A program made the position numbers and the translations under genes. A DNA stretch of 64,000 nucleotides from Sphingomonadales bacterium UBA7471. GTDB lineage: Bacteria > Pseudomonadota > Alphaproteobacteria > Sphingomonadales > Sphingomonadaceae. Positions 41,635 to 50,623 of the stretch are shown here, piece after piece. The stretch lies in the NCBI GenBank assembly GCA_002479765.1, contig DLOZ01000025.1, positions 1 to 64,000 on the forward strand, given 5' to 3'. How positions within the stretch are numbered: position 1 is the first letter of the stretch; each line of letters opens with the position of its first letter. The notes beneath the pieces are model-generated. The model was not told the origin of the DNA and ran no database searches. It saw nothing but the letters and a program-made list of their open reading frames with translations.

Positions 41635-44514
41635 ATGATCCGTAAATTGACCCTCGCGCTTATGTTGTCTGGTTCGGTGTTGGCCGTGCAGGCACCGGCA
41701 TTTGCGCAAACCGCAGCACCCGTTTCAAAGCTGGTGGAGGCGGTGAATATTCCGCATGAGAAATTCACGCTTGATAACGGCCTGACGGTGTTGGTGCATG
41801 AAGACCGCAAGGCGCCGATCGTCGCGGTTTCCATCTGGTATGGCGTAGGGTCAAAGCATGAACCCAAAGGCAAAACGGGCTATGCCCATTTGTTCGAACA
41901 TATCATGTTCAACGGCAGCGAAAACGCGCCAGGCGACTATTTTGAATATACCAAGAAAATCGGCGCCACCGATTTGAACGGCACGACATGGCTCGACCGG
42001 ACAAACTATTTCCAGACCGTGCCGACGACGGCGCTGGAATCTGCGTTATTCCTCGAAAGCGACCGTATGGGCTTTTTGCTCAACGCCGTGACGAAGGAAA
42101 AGCTCGATAACCAGATCGGCGTTGTTTCGAACGAAAAACGTCAGGGCGACAACCAGCCATTCGGACTGGTCGATTACAAGCGTTCGGAAACCTTGTTCCC
42201 CGTTGGCCACCCTTATCATCACGACACCATTGGCAGCTTGGAAGACCTGTCGGCGGCGTCGCTGGATGACATGAAGAACTGGTTCATCGACCATTATGGT
42301 CCCAATAATGCGGTGCTCGTGCTGGCAGGCGATATCAACGCCGCGCAAGCCAAGCCGCTCGTTGAAAAATGGTTCGGCAGCATCAAGCGCGGCAAAGATG
42401 TCGCGCCCGTCAACGCGCCCATACCCACGCTGGAAAAGCCCGTTAAAATTGTGATGAAGGACAAGGTTCCGACCACACGTATTTATCGCAACTGGGTGGT
42501 GCCGGGATTGGCGGACCCTGATGCAAATTCGCTGTACATTGGCATGAGCGCGCTTGGTGGCCTGTCCAGCTCGCGTCTGGACAATATCCTTGTGCGTCAG
42601 GAACAAAGCGTCGTGGGCGTTTCGGCATATCTGATCCCGTTCGTGCACGGCAGCTTGATTAACATTCAAGCGGATGTGAAGCCCGGCGGTGATGCCGATG
42701 CGGTTGCCAAGCGGCTGGATGACATATTGGCCGATTACATCGCCACGGGTCCAACGGCTGAGGAAGTGCAGCGCGTCGCCGCCAGCAACATTGCCCAGCA
42801 AATCGATGGCCTTGAACAGGTTGGCGGATTCGGCGGAAAGGCCGTCGCGCTTGCCGAAGGTCAGCTTTATGTGGGCGACTCGCATTTCTACAAGAAAGAG
42901 TTGGAGCGTCTCGCCACAACAAAGCCCGAAGCGGTAAAGGCGGCGATGCAAAAATGGCTTACCCGCCCCGTGCTCGAAATTCGCGTCGAGCCAGGCGAGC
43001 GTGAGGCGTATAAGGAAGTGGCCGCAGGATCGGGCAGCCGCACCGGCACGCTGACATCGCCTGCTTTTTACGCGCCCCCCGGAACCGAAGATACGGTGGC
43101 GGCGGCGCCTTTGGCGTTTCAGGACCGCAGCAAATTCCCTGAGCCAACGGGCACGCCATCGCTGGATTTCCCAACCGTTGAGGAAACAACGCTTGGCAAT
43201 GGTATCAAGGTTTTCTTCGCACGGCGGGCAGCCGTGCCAACGGTCCGCGTCGCGGTCAGTTTCAACGCGGGCTATGCGGCTGATCCTTTAGACAAGCGCG
43301 GTATCGCGTCGATGATGTCGACCATGATGTTGGAAGGTACACAGACCCTCTCATCGACCCAGCTTGCGGAAACCGAAGAGAAATTGGGCGCTGATGTCAA
43401 TGTTGGATCGTCGCTTGACCGGACGGTTGCAAGCCTGCGTGCGGTAAAGCCAAATTTGGGTCTGTCGCTCGACCTTTTGGCCGATGTGATTAAAAATCCG
43501 GCTTTCGCAACCAATGAACTGGAGCGTGTCCGCATTCAGCAACTCACGCGGATCAAGGCGGAAAATAACCAGCCGCAGGGCATTGCCGTGCGCCGCATGC
43601 CGCCATTGCTGTACGGAAATGCACATCCATATGGCGGGCCGCAAACGGGTAGCGGCTATGCCGAAACGGTTGCGACGATCACGCGTGCCGATGTCGCCAA
43701 TTTCCACCAGTCATGGATACATCCGGCAAAAGCGGAAATCTTTGTCGTCGGCGATACCACGCTGAAGGAAATCACGCCGATGTTGGAGCAGCGCTTTGGC
43801 AAATGGAAGCCAACAGCGGCGGCCGCACCAGCGAAGAATTTCTCCGCGGCCATCCCTGCGCCGCAATCCAAGATTCTGCTGATTGACCGGCCAAATGCGC
43901 CACAGTCACTGGTCCTTGGCGGTGTCGTGCTGGATGCAAAGGGATCGGACGATTTGCTGACCTTGCGCGCAGCGAACGAGGTTTTCGGCGGTGACTTCCT
44001 GTCGCGCATCAATATGGACCTGCGCGAAACCAAGGGTTGGTCTTATGGCGTGCGTAGCCAAGTCAATGGCGCGGAAGACCGCGTGCCATTTTATATGTTT
44101 GCGCCAGTCCAAACCAACCAGACAGGACCATCGGTCAAGGTTTTGATGGACCAGTTAAAGGACTTTAACGGTGCAAAGCCGGTCACTGCGGAAGAACTGG
44201 AAAAGACCATCAAGGGCAATGTGCTTGAACTGCCGGGCAGCTATGAACAGTCGTCCGCCGTTCTGGGGCAGATGCAGTCCGATCGTTTGAACAAGCGTCC
44301 ATTCGATTATGCCGAAACACTGGCGGGCAAATATAACGCCCTGACCGCCAAGGCGTTGAACGACGAAATGCGCGCAAAGGTTGATCCGTCCAAAATTACA
44401 TGGCTGGTCGTGGGCGATGCCGCCAAGGTGAAACCACAGCTTGAAGCACTTGGATTGCCAATTGAAATGGTAACCGAAGCTGCTAACACCACTGCAAGTA
44501 AAACAACCAAGTAA
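41635..44514 (+). CDS. M16 family metallopeptidase (fused two-domain pitrilysin type)
   Basis: 959 residues with a signal peptide (LAVQAPAFAQ). The first half carries the inverted zinc motif His85-Leu-Phe-Glu88-His89 and the downstream acidic helix; the second half is a related but motif-less M16 unit, as in pitrilysin-type enzymes. It is probably a periplasmic peptidase degrading small peptides. AGGAG is six bases before the ATG. The next small gene starts 11 bases after its stop. Confidence 0.95.
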   Translation: MIRKLTLALMLSGSVLAVQAPAFAQTAAPVSKLVEAVNIPHEKFTLDNGLTVLVHEDRKAPIVAVSIWYGVGSKHEPKGKTGYAHLFEHIMFNGSENAPGDYFEYTKKIGATDLNGTTWLDRTNYFQTVPTTALESALFLESDRMGFLLNAVTKEKLDNQIGVVSNEKRQGDNQPFGLVDYKRSETLFPVGHPYHHDTIGSLEDLSAASLDDMKNWFIDHYGPNNAVLVLAGDINAAQAKPLVEKWFGSIKRGKDVAPVNAPIPTLEKPVKIVMKDKVPTTRIYRNWVVPGLADPDANSLYIGMSALGGLSSSRLDNILVRQEQSVVGVSAYLIPFVHGSLINIQADVKPGGDADAVAKRLDDILADYIATGPTAEEVQRVAASNIAQQIDGLEQVGGFGGKAVALAEGQLYVGDSHFYKKELERLATTKPEAVKAAMQKWLTRPVLEIRVEPGEREAYKEVAAGSGSRTGTLTSPAFYAPPGTEDTVAAAPLAFQDRSKFPEPTGTPSLDFPTVEETTLGNGIKVFFARRAAVPTVRVAVSFNAGYAADPLDKRGIASMMSTMMLEGTQTLSSTQLAETEEKLGADVNVGSSLDRTVASLRAVKPNLGLSLDLLADVIKNPAFATNELERVRIQQLTRIKAENNQPQGIAVRRMPPLLYGNAHPYGGPQTGSGYAETVATITRADVANFHQSWIHPAKAEIFVVGDTTLKEITPMLEQRFGKWKPTAAAAPAKNFSAAIPAPQSKILLIDRPNAPQSLVLGGVVLDAKGSDDLLTLRAANEVFGGDFLSRINMDLRETKGWSYGVRSQVNGAEDRVPFYMFAPVQTNQTGPSVKVLMDQLKDFNGAKPVTAEELEKTIKGNVLELPGSYEQSSAVLGQMQSDRLNKRPFDYAETLAGKYNALTAKALNDEMRAKVDPSKITWLVVGDAAKVKPQLEALGLPIEMVTEAANTTASKTTK

Positions 44515-44525
44515 GGAGCAAGAAT

Positions 44526-44825
44526 ATGGCAGCAGTTGATGGTCAATGGGACGTAACAATCAAAAGCCCAATGGGTGACCAAAAAGCCGTTTTGACCGTC
44601 AATAGCGACGGCGGCAGCTTTTCGGGCAGCATGTCGGGTGGCCTTGGTGCAATGGACATTGCCAATGGCACCGTCGATGGCGACACGTTGAGCTGGGGCA
44701 TGGACATCACTGTTCCCATGCCGATGCATCTTGATGCAACCGCAACCGTTTCGGGCGATGCTATCACCGGTGAAGTAAAGGCCGGTGCCTTTGGTTCGAT
44801 GGGCCTTTCGGGTACACGTAAGTAA
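44526..44825 (+). CDS. Conserved hypothetical beta-rich protein
   Basis: 99 residues with no signal peptide. It is made of alternating short strands (GQWDVTIKSPMGDQKAVLTVNSDGGSFSGSM, DIANGTVDGDTLSWGMDI, ATATVSGDAITGEVKAGAFGS), a pattern like a small lipocalin-type barrel. The function is unknown. AAGGAG lies before the ATG, and it directly follows the M16 peptidase gene, so it is probably co-transcribed with it. Confidence 0.8.
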   Translation: MAAVDGQWDVTIKSPMGDQKAVLTVNSDGGSFSGSMSGGLGAMDIANGTVDGDTLSWGMDITVPMPMHLDATATVSGDAITGEVKAGAFGSMGLSGTRK

Positions 44826-44868
44826 TTGACAATCGGGGCCGGTTTCCGCGCCCTGAATTGAGATACAT

Positions 44869-44900
44869 GGCCGTCTGCCCTTTGGGGTGGGCGGCCTTGT
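44869..44900 (+). terminator. Likely terminator after the M16 operon
   Basis: GGCCGTCTGCCC pairs imperfectly with GGGCGGCC over a TTTGGGG-containing loop, followed by TTGTTCT. Confidence 0.5.
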
Positions 44901-44974
44901 TCTATTATGGCCGAGTGCTACTATGTCGATTGATGGCGTTTCTTCCGACTCGCTGAACAGGCAGGAGCCTTGGC

Positions 44975-45535
44975 ATGAACCAGATCGCATCCGCATCGCA
45001 GCGTCGCATGTCGTTATTGCGCTGGGCGTTGGTTATCATTCCGCTCACCATGTTTCTTGGTTTTCTCTCCGGCACCATGTCCGGGTCAACCGCGGAGAAC
45101 GCGTGGTATCAAGCCTTGATTAAGCCCGCCATTCAGCCACCGGGCTGGGTGTTCGGTGTGGTTTGGCCAACATTATATCTTCTGATGGGCCTTGCCTTTG
45201 CGATGGTGCTCGCCGCGCGCGGCGCGCGGGTCCGCAATGTGGCGATTGGCCTGTTCCTGTTGCAATTTGTGATTAACCTCAGTTGGTCGCCCCTATTTTT
45301 TGGACAGCATGAAGTGACGGCTGCGTTTTTCACCATCCTTGTGATGCTGGGCGTCGCTATTGCTACAACCTTCGCATTTGCGCGCGTTCGCAAGGCTGCG
45401 GCATGGTTGATGGTGCCTTATTTGGTGTGGATCAGCTTCGCCGCGATACTGAATTTTCAGATCGATCAGTTGAATCCTGATGCAGAAAGCCTTTACGTGC
45501 CCGCTACGAGTTCCCAGATAGGCAAAAGCGGTTAA
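44975..45535 (+). CDS. tspO: TspO/MBR family protein
   Basis: 186 residues with five membrane helices. The conserved features are WYQALIKPAIQPPGWVFGVVWPTLYLLMGLA after the first helix, NLSWSPLFFG, and WISFAAILNFQIDQLNP near the end. TspO proteins bind porphyrins and influence stress and photosynthesis genes in Alphaproteobacteria. The N-terminal ATG at 44975 follows GGAGCC. Confidence 0.93.
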   Translation: MNQIASASQRRMSLLRWALVIIPLTMFLGFLSGTMSGSTAENAWYQALIKPAIQPPGWVFGVVWPTLYLLMGLAFAMVLAARGARVRNVAIGLFLLQFVINLSWSPLFFGQHEVTAAFFTILVMLGVAIATTFAFARVRKAAAWLMVPYLVWISFAAILNFQIDQLNPDAESLYVPATSSQIGKSG

Positions 45536-45562
45536 TCTCCCGACCGCAATGGAGTGAATGAC

Positions 45563-45850
45563 ATGCAAAGCGAAAAGCGCATTTTTGATGATTTGGCCAA
45601 GGTACTGAATGGCGTTGCCGGAACAGTTGCCGGCATGGGCCGCGAAGCCGAAGCGAGCATGCGTGAACGCGCCCGCGAATGGGCCGGCGGTCTGGACCTC
45701 GTGTCGCGTGAAGAATTTGATGCGGTGAAAACACTCGCGGCAAATGCCCGCGCCGAAGCGGATGCGCTTGGCAAACGGGTGGCTGCGTTGGAAGCAGCGC
45801 TTAAAGCGAAAGGTGGCACTGCGCCTGCAAAGGCCAAGCCTTCCAAATAA
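45563..45850 (+). CDS. ubiK: UbiK/BMFP-family accessory factor
   Basis: 95 residues: an amphipathic N-terminal part (RIFDDLAKVLNGVAGTVAGM) and a C-terminal coiled coil (VSREEFDAVKTLAANARAEADALGKRVAALEAAL), then an Ala/Lys tail. This matches the BMFP/UbiK family, membrane-binding trimers linked to ubiquinone biosynthesis. I used the ATG at 45563 with GGAG eight bases before; a GTG at 45554 is too close to the site. Confidence 0.85.
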   Translation: MQSEKRIFDDLAKVLNGVAGTVAGMGREAEASMRERAREWAGGLDLVSREEFDAVKTLAANARAEADALGKRVAALEAALKAKGGTAPAKAKPSK

Positions 45851-45979
45851 GTCCATAATCCGCCCGATTTGAACTTTTCCACAGTCGGCCCACAAGCTTG
45901 TGTTGCGCAGCGTCGCAAGTCCCTTGCGCGTGAGTCAGTCAAGGGGCAGAATCGTTGGCATCATAGCAGGCGCAATTTT

Positions 45980-46492
45980 ATGCACGACGCAGACGAACAA
46001 TATGAGCAATTTGAACGGGACGAATCCGCGCCCGTAGACATGCTCGCCGCATTGTTCGAAGCGCGCGGCTGGTCGTTCGAGCTTGAGGGCGAGGACGAGA
46101 TTACCGCCGAGTATAAGGGCAGCTGGGCAAGCTATCAGATCCGCGCGATCTGGCGCGAAGATGACAATGCGCTGCAGCTTATCATCCTGCCGGATATCAC
46201 CGTGCCTGTGGACAAGCGCGCGAGCGTGTACACGGCGCTGGGCCTTATCAACGAACAATTGTGGCTTGGCCATTTCGATATGTGGTCCGCGAACGGCATA
46301 TTGTTGTTCCGCCATGGCAGCTTGATGGCGCCCAATGGCTTGTTGGGTGTGGATCAGGCACAAACCATCATCGACGTCGCAATTGACGAATGCGAACGTT
46401 TTTATCCGGTGTTCCAGTTCATCATCTGGGGCGACAAATCACCTGAGGAAGCTATCGCCAGCGCGCTTATCGAAACGCACGGCGAAGCATAA
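45980..46492 (+). CDS. YbjN domain protein
   Basis: 170 residues, acidic. It has VDMLAALFEARGWSFELEGEDEI, the YbjN-type strand WREDDNALQLIILPDITVP, and IINEQLW-like helix LGLINEQLWLGHFDMW. YbjN-like proteins resemble type III secretion chaperones in fold; the function here is unknown. The start is the ATG at 45980, reducing a longer in-frame extension that lacks similarity. It converges with the thioesterase gene. Confidence 0.85.
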   Translation: MHDADEQYEQFERDESAPVDMLAALFEARGWSFELEGEDEITAEYKGSWASYQIRAIWREDDNALQLIILPDITVPVDKRASVYTALGLINEQLWLGHFDMWSANGILLFRHGSLMAPNGLLGVDQAQTIIDVAIDECERFYPVFQFIIWGDKSPEEAIASALIETHGEA

Positions 46493-46494
46493 TA

Positions 46495-46911
46495 TCAGGC
46501 CGCGTCCTCGCGTTTGGCCTTAATCAGATAGTGCATATAGCCCATGGCAATGGGCTTATCCCGATCATCCTGCCATGCGCGGGCTTCGACATTGGCCATC
46601 GTGCGGCCAAGCCGCGTGACTTCACCCACAGCATAGGTCATCTGACTGAGCCCGCCGCGCATGAAATCGACGGTGACATTGACTTGTTTGATGGCGGAGT
46701 GGCTACCCTTGGCCTGTAAGGCGCGGTGCACGGCGGCGATGGCCGCGATTTCGAGCAAGCCGGAAATCGCGCCGCCATGCAGATATCCGGGGCGACCTTG
46801 TACGCGGTCGGTAAAGGGCATGCCGATCACAGGCACACCGTTGATTTCGTCGACGATCGTCATGTCCAACGCTTGGGCATAAGGCGGCAGAGCAGATGGG
46901 GTATCGGTCAT
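46495..46911 (-). CDS. PaaI-family thioesterase (hot-dog fold)
   Basis: 138 residues, with the hot-dog helix motif GYLHGGAISGLLEIAAIAAVH and a following VNVTVDFMRGG strand, the pattern of PaaI/YdiI-type acyl-CoA thioesterases. It overlaps the preceding thioesterase gene by four bases. The substrate is unknown. Confidence 0.88.
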   Translation of the reverse strand: MTDTPSALPPYAQALDMTIVDEINGVPVIGMPFTDRVQGRPGYLHGGAISGLLEIAAIAAVHRALQAKGSHSAIKQVNVTVDFMRGGLSQMTYAVGEVTRLGRTMANVEARAWQDDRDKPIAMGYMHYLIKAKREDAA

Positions 46912-47381
46912 GATATGCGGTCTCCGATACGGATGAACGTGCCGCTTGCATGGGCCAATGGCGCGTCCGGATTGCCATTATGGGCAAAGCCGCGAACAAA
47001 GCCGATGCTGTTGGTCAAATGATAGCAGATGCCCCGGCCATATACCCGCTCACCCGAAGGTGACGGACGCAGATAGTCGATGCGCAGGTCCATCGTCACT
47101 TGCGGCCGGAACTCACCCAGCTTCGTCCAAATCGACATGCTGGTGGCATTGTCCATAAGGCTGATGATCACGGCCGACGCGAGGATACCGGTATCGGGGT
47201 CGGCAACAAGGTCTTCACGCCAATCGATGGCGAGCTCCACCCAGTCAGCGCCATGGCCAACATATTCCATGTCGAGAAACCCGCCATGGCCAAATTTGCC
47301 CATCATCTTGTTCACAAGGGCAGGGTCAAATTCAGTGCCTTTTGGCACGATGCTGCCCAAATCGGGTTTTCCGAACGCCAT
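46908..47381 (-). CDS. PaaI-family thioesterase (second, tandem copy)
   Basis: 157 residues. It is another hot-dog thioesterase with PDTGILASAVIISLMDNATSMSIW replacing the usual HGG helix start, and VTMDLRIDYLRPSPSGERVYG. The catalytic region differs from its neighbour, so the two may have different substrates or form heteromers. It abuts the amidase stop directly and overlaps the next thioesterase, giving an amidase-thioesterase-thioesterase operon. Confidence 0.87.
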   Translation of the reverse strand: MAFGKPDLGSIVPKGTEFDPALVNKMMGKFGHGGFLDMEYVGHGADWVELAIDWREDLVADPDTGILASAVIISLMDNATSMSIWTKLGEFRPQVTMDLRIDYLRPSPSGERVYGRGICYHLTNSIGFVRGFAHNGNPDAPLAHASGTFIRIGDRIS

Positions 47382-48989
47382 TTACTTACTTTCCAAGGTT
47401 GGCCGCAATTGCGGCGTCACACGTGCTTTTGAAAGCTGCTCATAGGCATATCCCGCCTTTAATACAGCATGGTCGTGCCATTTTGGCCCAATGAAACTTA
47501 ACCCGACCGGCAGGCCAGCCGACAGACCCATGGGCACGGTCAAATGCGGAAAGCCTGCAACGGCGGGCAATTGGCTTGCGCTTGGCCCTGAAAAGGCATC
47601 GCCTTTGCCAAGCGTTGACAGCCACGCCGGACCGTTGGTCTGGGCGATGATGACATCAATTTTATCATGGGCAAAAAACTGATTGAGCGCCGCCGAGGCA
47701 AGACCACGTGACGTTGCTAGTGCTTGCGCATAAGCGGGATCGTCTAGTCCCGCTTGCTTGTCGGCGGTTTCAAATATGTCCTGTCCAAAATACTGCAATT
47801 CCGTGTCGGCATTGGCCTTGTTGAACGCAATGACATCGGCAAGCGTTTTATGGGGGACGAGGCCTTCGGGCAGGCCTTGCAAATAGCTTGCAAGGTCCGC
47901 CTTTAATTCTGTCAGCAGAACCTTGAATTCGCCTTTTCCGATTTTCTGGCGATCAATCTTGCTGCCGTCCAGCATGACGACGTCCGCGCCGCCAGCCTTC
48001 AATGTCGCAAGGGCTGCATCGAACAATGCAGCGTCAACATTGGGTGCGCGCAGGACGCCAATCCGCATGCCTTTTAGCGCATCGACGGAAAGACCCTTGC
48101 TGTAATCACCGCGCCATGTGTCCGCATCGGCGGTTGCGGCGTCCTGCGGATCGGTGCCAGCCATTGCCGTGAGCATGATGGCGGCATCGCGGACCGAACG
48201 GGTCATGGGACCCGCAGTGTCCTGGCTGTGGCTGATCGGCACGATATAGCGGCGCGAAACAAGGCCGACGGTGGGTTTGAACCCGACCACGCCGTTGACG
48301 CCAGCGGGGCAGGTGATCGACCCATCGGTTTCCGTCCCAATGCTGCCCGCCGCAAGGCCCGCAGCGGTTGCCGAACCACTGCCGCTGGACGAGCCGCAGC
48401 TGTTGCGGTCAAGCGCGTGTGGATTTTTGGTCAGGCCGCCCACAGCGCTCCATCCGCTGGTGGAGTTATCCGACCGGATATTGGCCCATTCGCTCAAATT
48501 GGTTTTACCCAAAATGACCGCGCCCGCCGCGCGCAGCCGCGCGATCAACGGTGCATCGCGATTGGTGATATTGCTGGCCAAGGCCAATGATCCTGCGGTC
48601 GTCGCGATGGGCCCGGCCACTTCGACATTGTCCTTCACCAACACCGGAATACCATGCATTGGCCCCCGATATCTGCCGGCGCGCAGCTCCGCATCCATCG
48701 CGCGCGCCTGTTCAATCGCATCGGGGAAGGTGGCGATGACCGCATTCAGCATGGGGCCGCTGTCATCCACCGCTGCAATCCGCGCCAGATAGGCCGCCGT
48801 AATCGCTTCGCTGTTCAGCGCGCCATTATCAATGCCTTCGGCCAATTGCGACAGATCCAAACTCTCGATGGGGCCAGCCTTGGCAAGATTGGCGGCGGCC
48901 CGTTCGGTCGATGGCGGCGTTGGGGCCATTGCGGACACCGACGACGCAAAAGCGACGCAGCTTAAGATGAGGGCAATTTTAACCTTCAC
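47382..48989 (-). CDS. Secreted amidase (amidase signature family)
   Basis: 535 residues with a signal peptide (ALILSCVAFASSVSA). The Ser-cisSer-Lys triad is visible: Lys119 in GIPVLVKDN, the GSSSGSGSA glycine-serine loop (199-206) and Ser224 in TETDGSITCPA. The substrate, perhaps an aryl or peptide amide, is unknown. It overlaps proC by four bases and is followed directly by two thioesterase genes. Confidence 0.93.
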   Translation of the reverse strand: MKVKIALILSCVAFASSVSAMAPTPPSTERAAANLAKAGPIESLDLSQLAEGIDNGALNSEAITAAYLARIAAVDDSGPMLNAVIATFPDAIEQARAMDAELRAGRYRGPMHGIPVLVKDNVEVAGPIATTAGSLALASNITNRDAPLIARLRAAGAVILGKTNLSEWANIRSDNSTSGWSAVGGLTKNPHALDRNSCGSSSGSGSATAAGLAAGSIGTETDGSITCPAGVNGVVGFKPTVGLVSRRYIVPISHSQDTAGPMTRSVRDAAIMLTAMAGTDPQDAATADADTWRGDYSKGLSVDALKGMRIGVLRAPNVDAALFDAALATLKAGGADVVMLDGSKIDRQKIGKGEFKVLLTELKADLASYLQGLPEGLVPHKTLADVIAFNKANADTELQYFGQDIFETADKQAGLDDPAYAQALATSRGLASAALNQFFAHDKIDVIIAQTNGPAWLSTLGKGDAFSGPSASQLPAVAGFPHLTVPMGLSAGLPVGLSFIGPKWHDHAVLKAGYAYEQLSKARVTPQLRPTLESK

Positions 48990-49795
48990 GTCGCGTCTCC
49001 CTTGGCCAGTTCGGCACCCCGGTCACGCGCGGCGCGCAATGTATCGGTCATCAATATGTTCAACGCCGCATCCGCATCCAGCACCGCAAGCCCTGCGGCG
49101 GTTGTCCCGCCCGGACTGGTCACGCGTCGCGCCAGATCCGTGGGCGTTTCCGATGCGGTCGCGGCCAATATCGCTGCGCCCTCGGTCATCGCCAACGCCA
49201 GTTGTGCGGCAACATCCCGCGGCAATCCGGCGGCTTCACCGCCTTGGGTCAGTGCATCAATGAAACGATAGACAAACGCTGGCCCGGACCCGGCAAGCGC
49301 CGTGACGGCGTCCATATGCGCTTCGTCGTTGATCCAGATGGCTGCACCCAGCGGCACCAATAAGGATGCCATCTCTGCCCGTTGCTGCGCGTCGTCATGC
49401 GGCGCAAAAACACCCAGCGGGGACTTGCCAATCGCGGCGGCCAAATTGGGCATCAGCCGGATGATGCGCGCATCGGGGAAATACGCAGAAAGCGTATCAG
49501 TCGTGGTTCCGGCGAGTATGGATATCACTGTCGCCCCGGGGGCGAGAATTCGCCTTATCTCTGGCGCTAGTTCAGCCAAAAGCTGCGGCTTGATACCCAA
49601 TATGACGACATCAAAGCGGGTGTCCAATGTCGACGACGACCGATGGAGATGGACGCCCTCTGGCAGATTGTCCGCAACCGGATCGATGATGTGGAAGGTG
49701 GTGGGCGGGACATCGGCAGCAAGCCAACCGCGCAGCATGGCACCCCCCATATTACCACAGCCGTAAAAGCAAATTTTAGAGGGGAAAGCGGACAC
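48986..49795 (-). CDS. proC: Pyrroline-5-carboxylate reductase
   Basis: 269 residues with a nucleotide-binding N-terminus (ICFYGCGNMGGAMLRGW), VILGIKPQ, RLMPNLAAAIG and the C-terminal signature VTSPGGTTAAGLAVLD. It catalyses the last step of proline synthesis. The start is GTG at 49795 with AAGG eight bases before. Confidence 0.96.
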   Translation of the reverse strand: MSAFPSKICFYGCGNMGGAMLRGWLAADVPPTTFHIIDPVADNLPEGVHLHRSSSTLDTRFDVVILGIKPQLLAELAPEIRRILAPGATVISILAGTTTDTLSAYFPDARIIRLMPNLAAAIGKSPLGVFAPHDDAQQRAEMASLLVPLGAAIWINDEAHMDAVTALAGSGPAFVYRFIDALTQGGEAAGLPRDVAAQLALAMTEGAAILAATASETPTDLARRVTSPGGTTAAGLAVLDADAALNILMTDTLRAARDRGAELAKGDAT

Positions 49796-49833
49796 AATGA
49801 AGACCTTGCGACTATTTACGCTGTCGTCATGCC

Positions 49834-50613
49834 CTATCCTTGCGCCGACGGCAACCGCAGGAACAGTGACAGGCCCTCGGGCGGTACCGCCGGTGGTGCA
49901 CTTGCGTGCCGAACCGCATCGGCGCGCGCACGATTGAGGATGGCGGCTGGCACGCCGGGATCATGAAACACATGGTCCGCTTCGCCAAGCAGCCGCGCCG
50001 TGAGTAACGTAAGGTCGTCGGGATTGGCGGAGAGCAATGCAATCTCAATCAAACGGTCGCCCGTTGGATTTTCGGCCTGCATGATCCAATTGTCGACCGT
50101 CGCGTCGTCATGCGTGCCGAACGGGTCAAGCATGCCACCGGTGGCGAAACCCTGATCCAAGGCACGTCGGCGCTCCGCCCCGTCGGACCAACGTGCGCGA
50201 ATTTTGCTGCGGGCGCGGGAAATAGCTTCGGCCAGCGGGCCCAATGTTTCCGGCAGCAATGTTTCGATACGCTGGCGAATGGCCTTGGCCATGCCCGCCG
50301 ATGCGCCGCCGGTCCCGACTGCAATCAACACAGGCGTCCGGTCGACAATCGCGGGCGTGGTAAAATCGCAAATTTCGGGGCGGTCGACGACGTTCACCAG
50401 CAAGCCACGGGCTTTCAATGCGTCGGCAGCAATGCGGGCGTCTTCTTCTTCGGCGATGGCGACAAAGGCAATCCGTGCCGCGCGATCGGCGGCGTCGACG
50501 CAGATGCCGCCCGCGCGTTCAATCAGCCGCCGTTTCGCATCCGCCATTTCGCCTTCACCGACCAAAATGACATTTTGGCCCTTCAGATTTACGAAAATGG
50601 GGAGCTGGTCCAA
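49834..50613 (-). CDS. cysG: Siroheme synthase-like protein: precorrin-2 dehydrogenase domain plus degenerate methyltransferase start
   Basis: 259 residues. Residues 1-150 are the CysG N-terminal dehydrogenase/ferrochelatase module (LPIFVNLKGQNVILVGEGEMADAKRRLIERAG, VNVVDRPEICDFTTPAIVDR). A short dimerisation region follows. The C-terminal part (GDRLIEIALLSANPDDLTLLTARLLGEADHVFHDPGVPAAILNRARADA) resembles only the beginning of the uroporphyrinogen-III methyltransferase domain, with the glycine-rich SAM loop altered and the remaining roughly 200 residues absent. The methyl-transfer step of siroheme synthesis would have to come from another gene. Confidence 0.85.
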   Translation of the reverse strand: MDQLPIFVNLKGQNVILVGEGEMADAKRRLIERAGGICVDAADRAARIAFVAIAEEEDARIAADALKARGLLVNVVDRPEICDFTTPAIVDRTPVLIAVGTGGASAGMAKAIRQRIETLLPETLGPLAEAISRARSKIRARWSDGAERRRALDQGFATGGMLDPFGTHDDATVDNWIMQAENPTGDRLIEIALLSANPDDLTLLTARLLGEADHVFHDPGVPAAILNRARADAVRHASAPPAVPPEGLSLFLRLPSAQG

Positions 50614-50623
50614 ATCTCTATCC

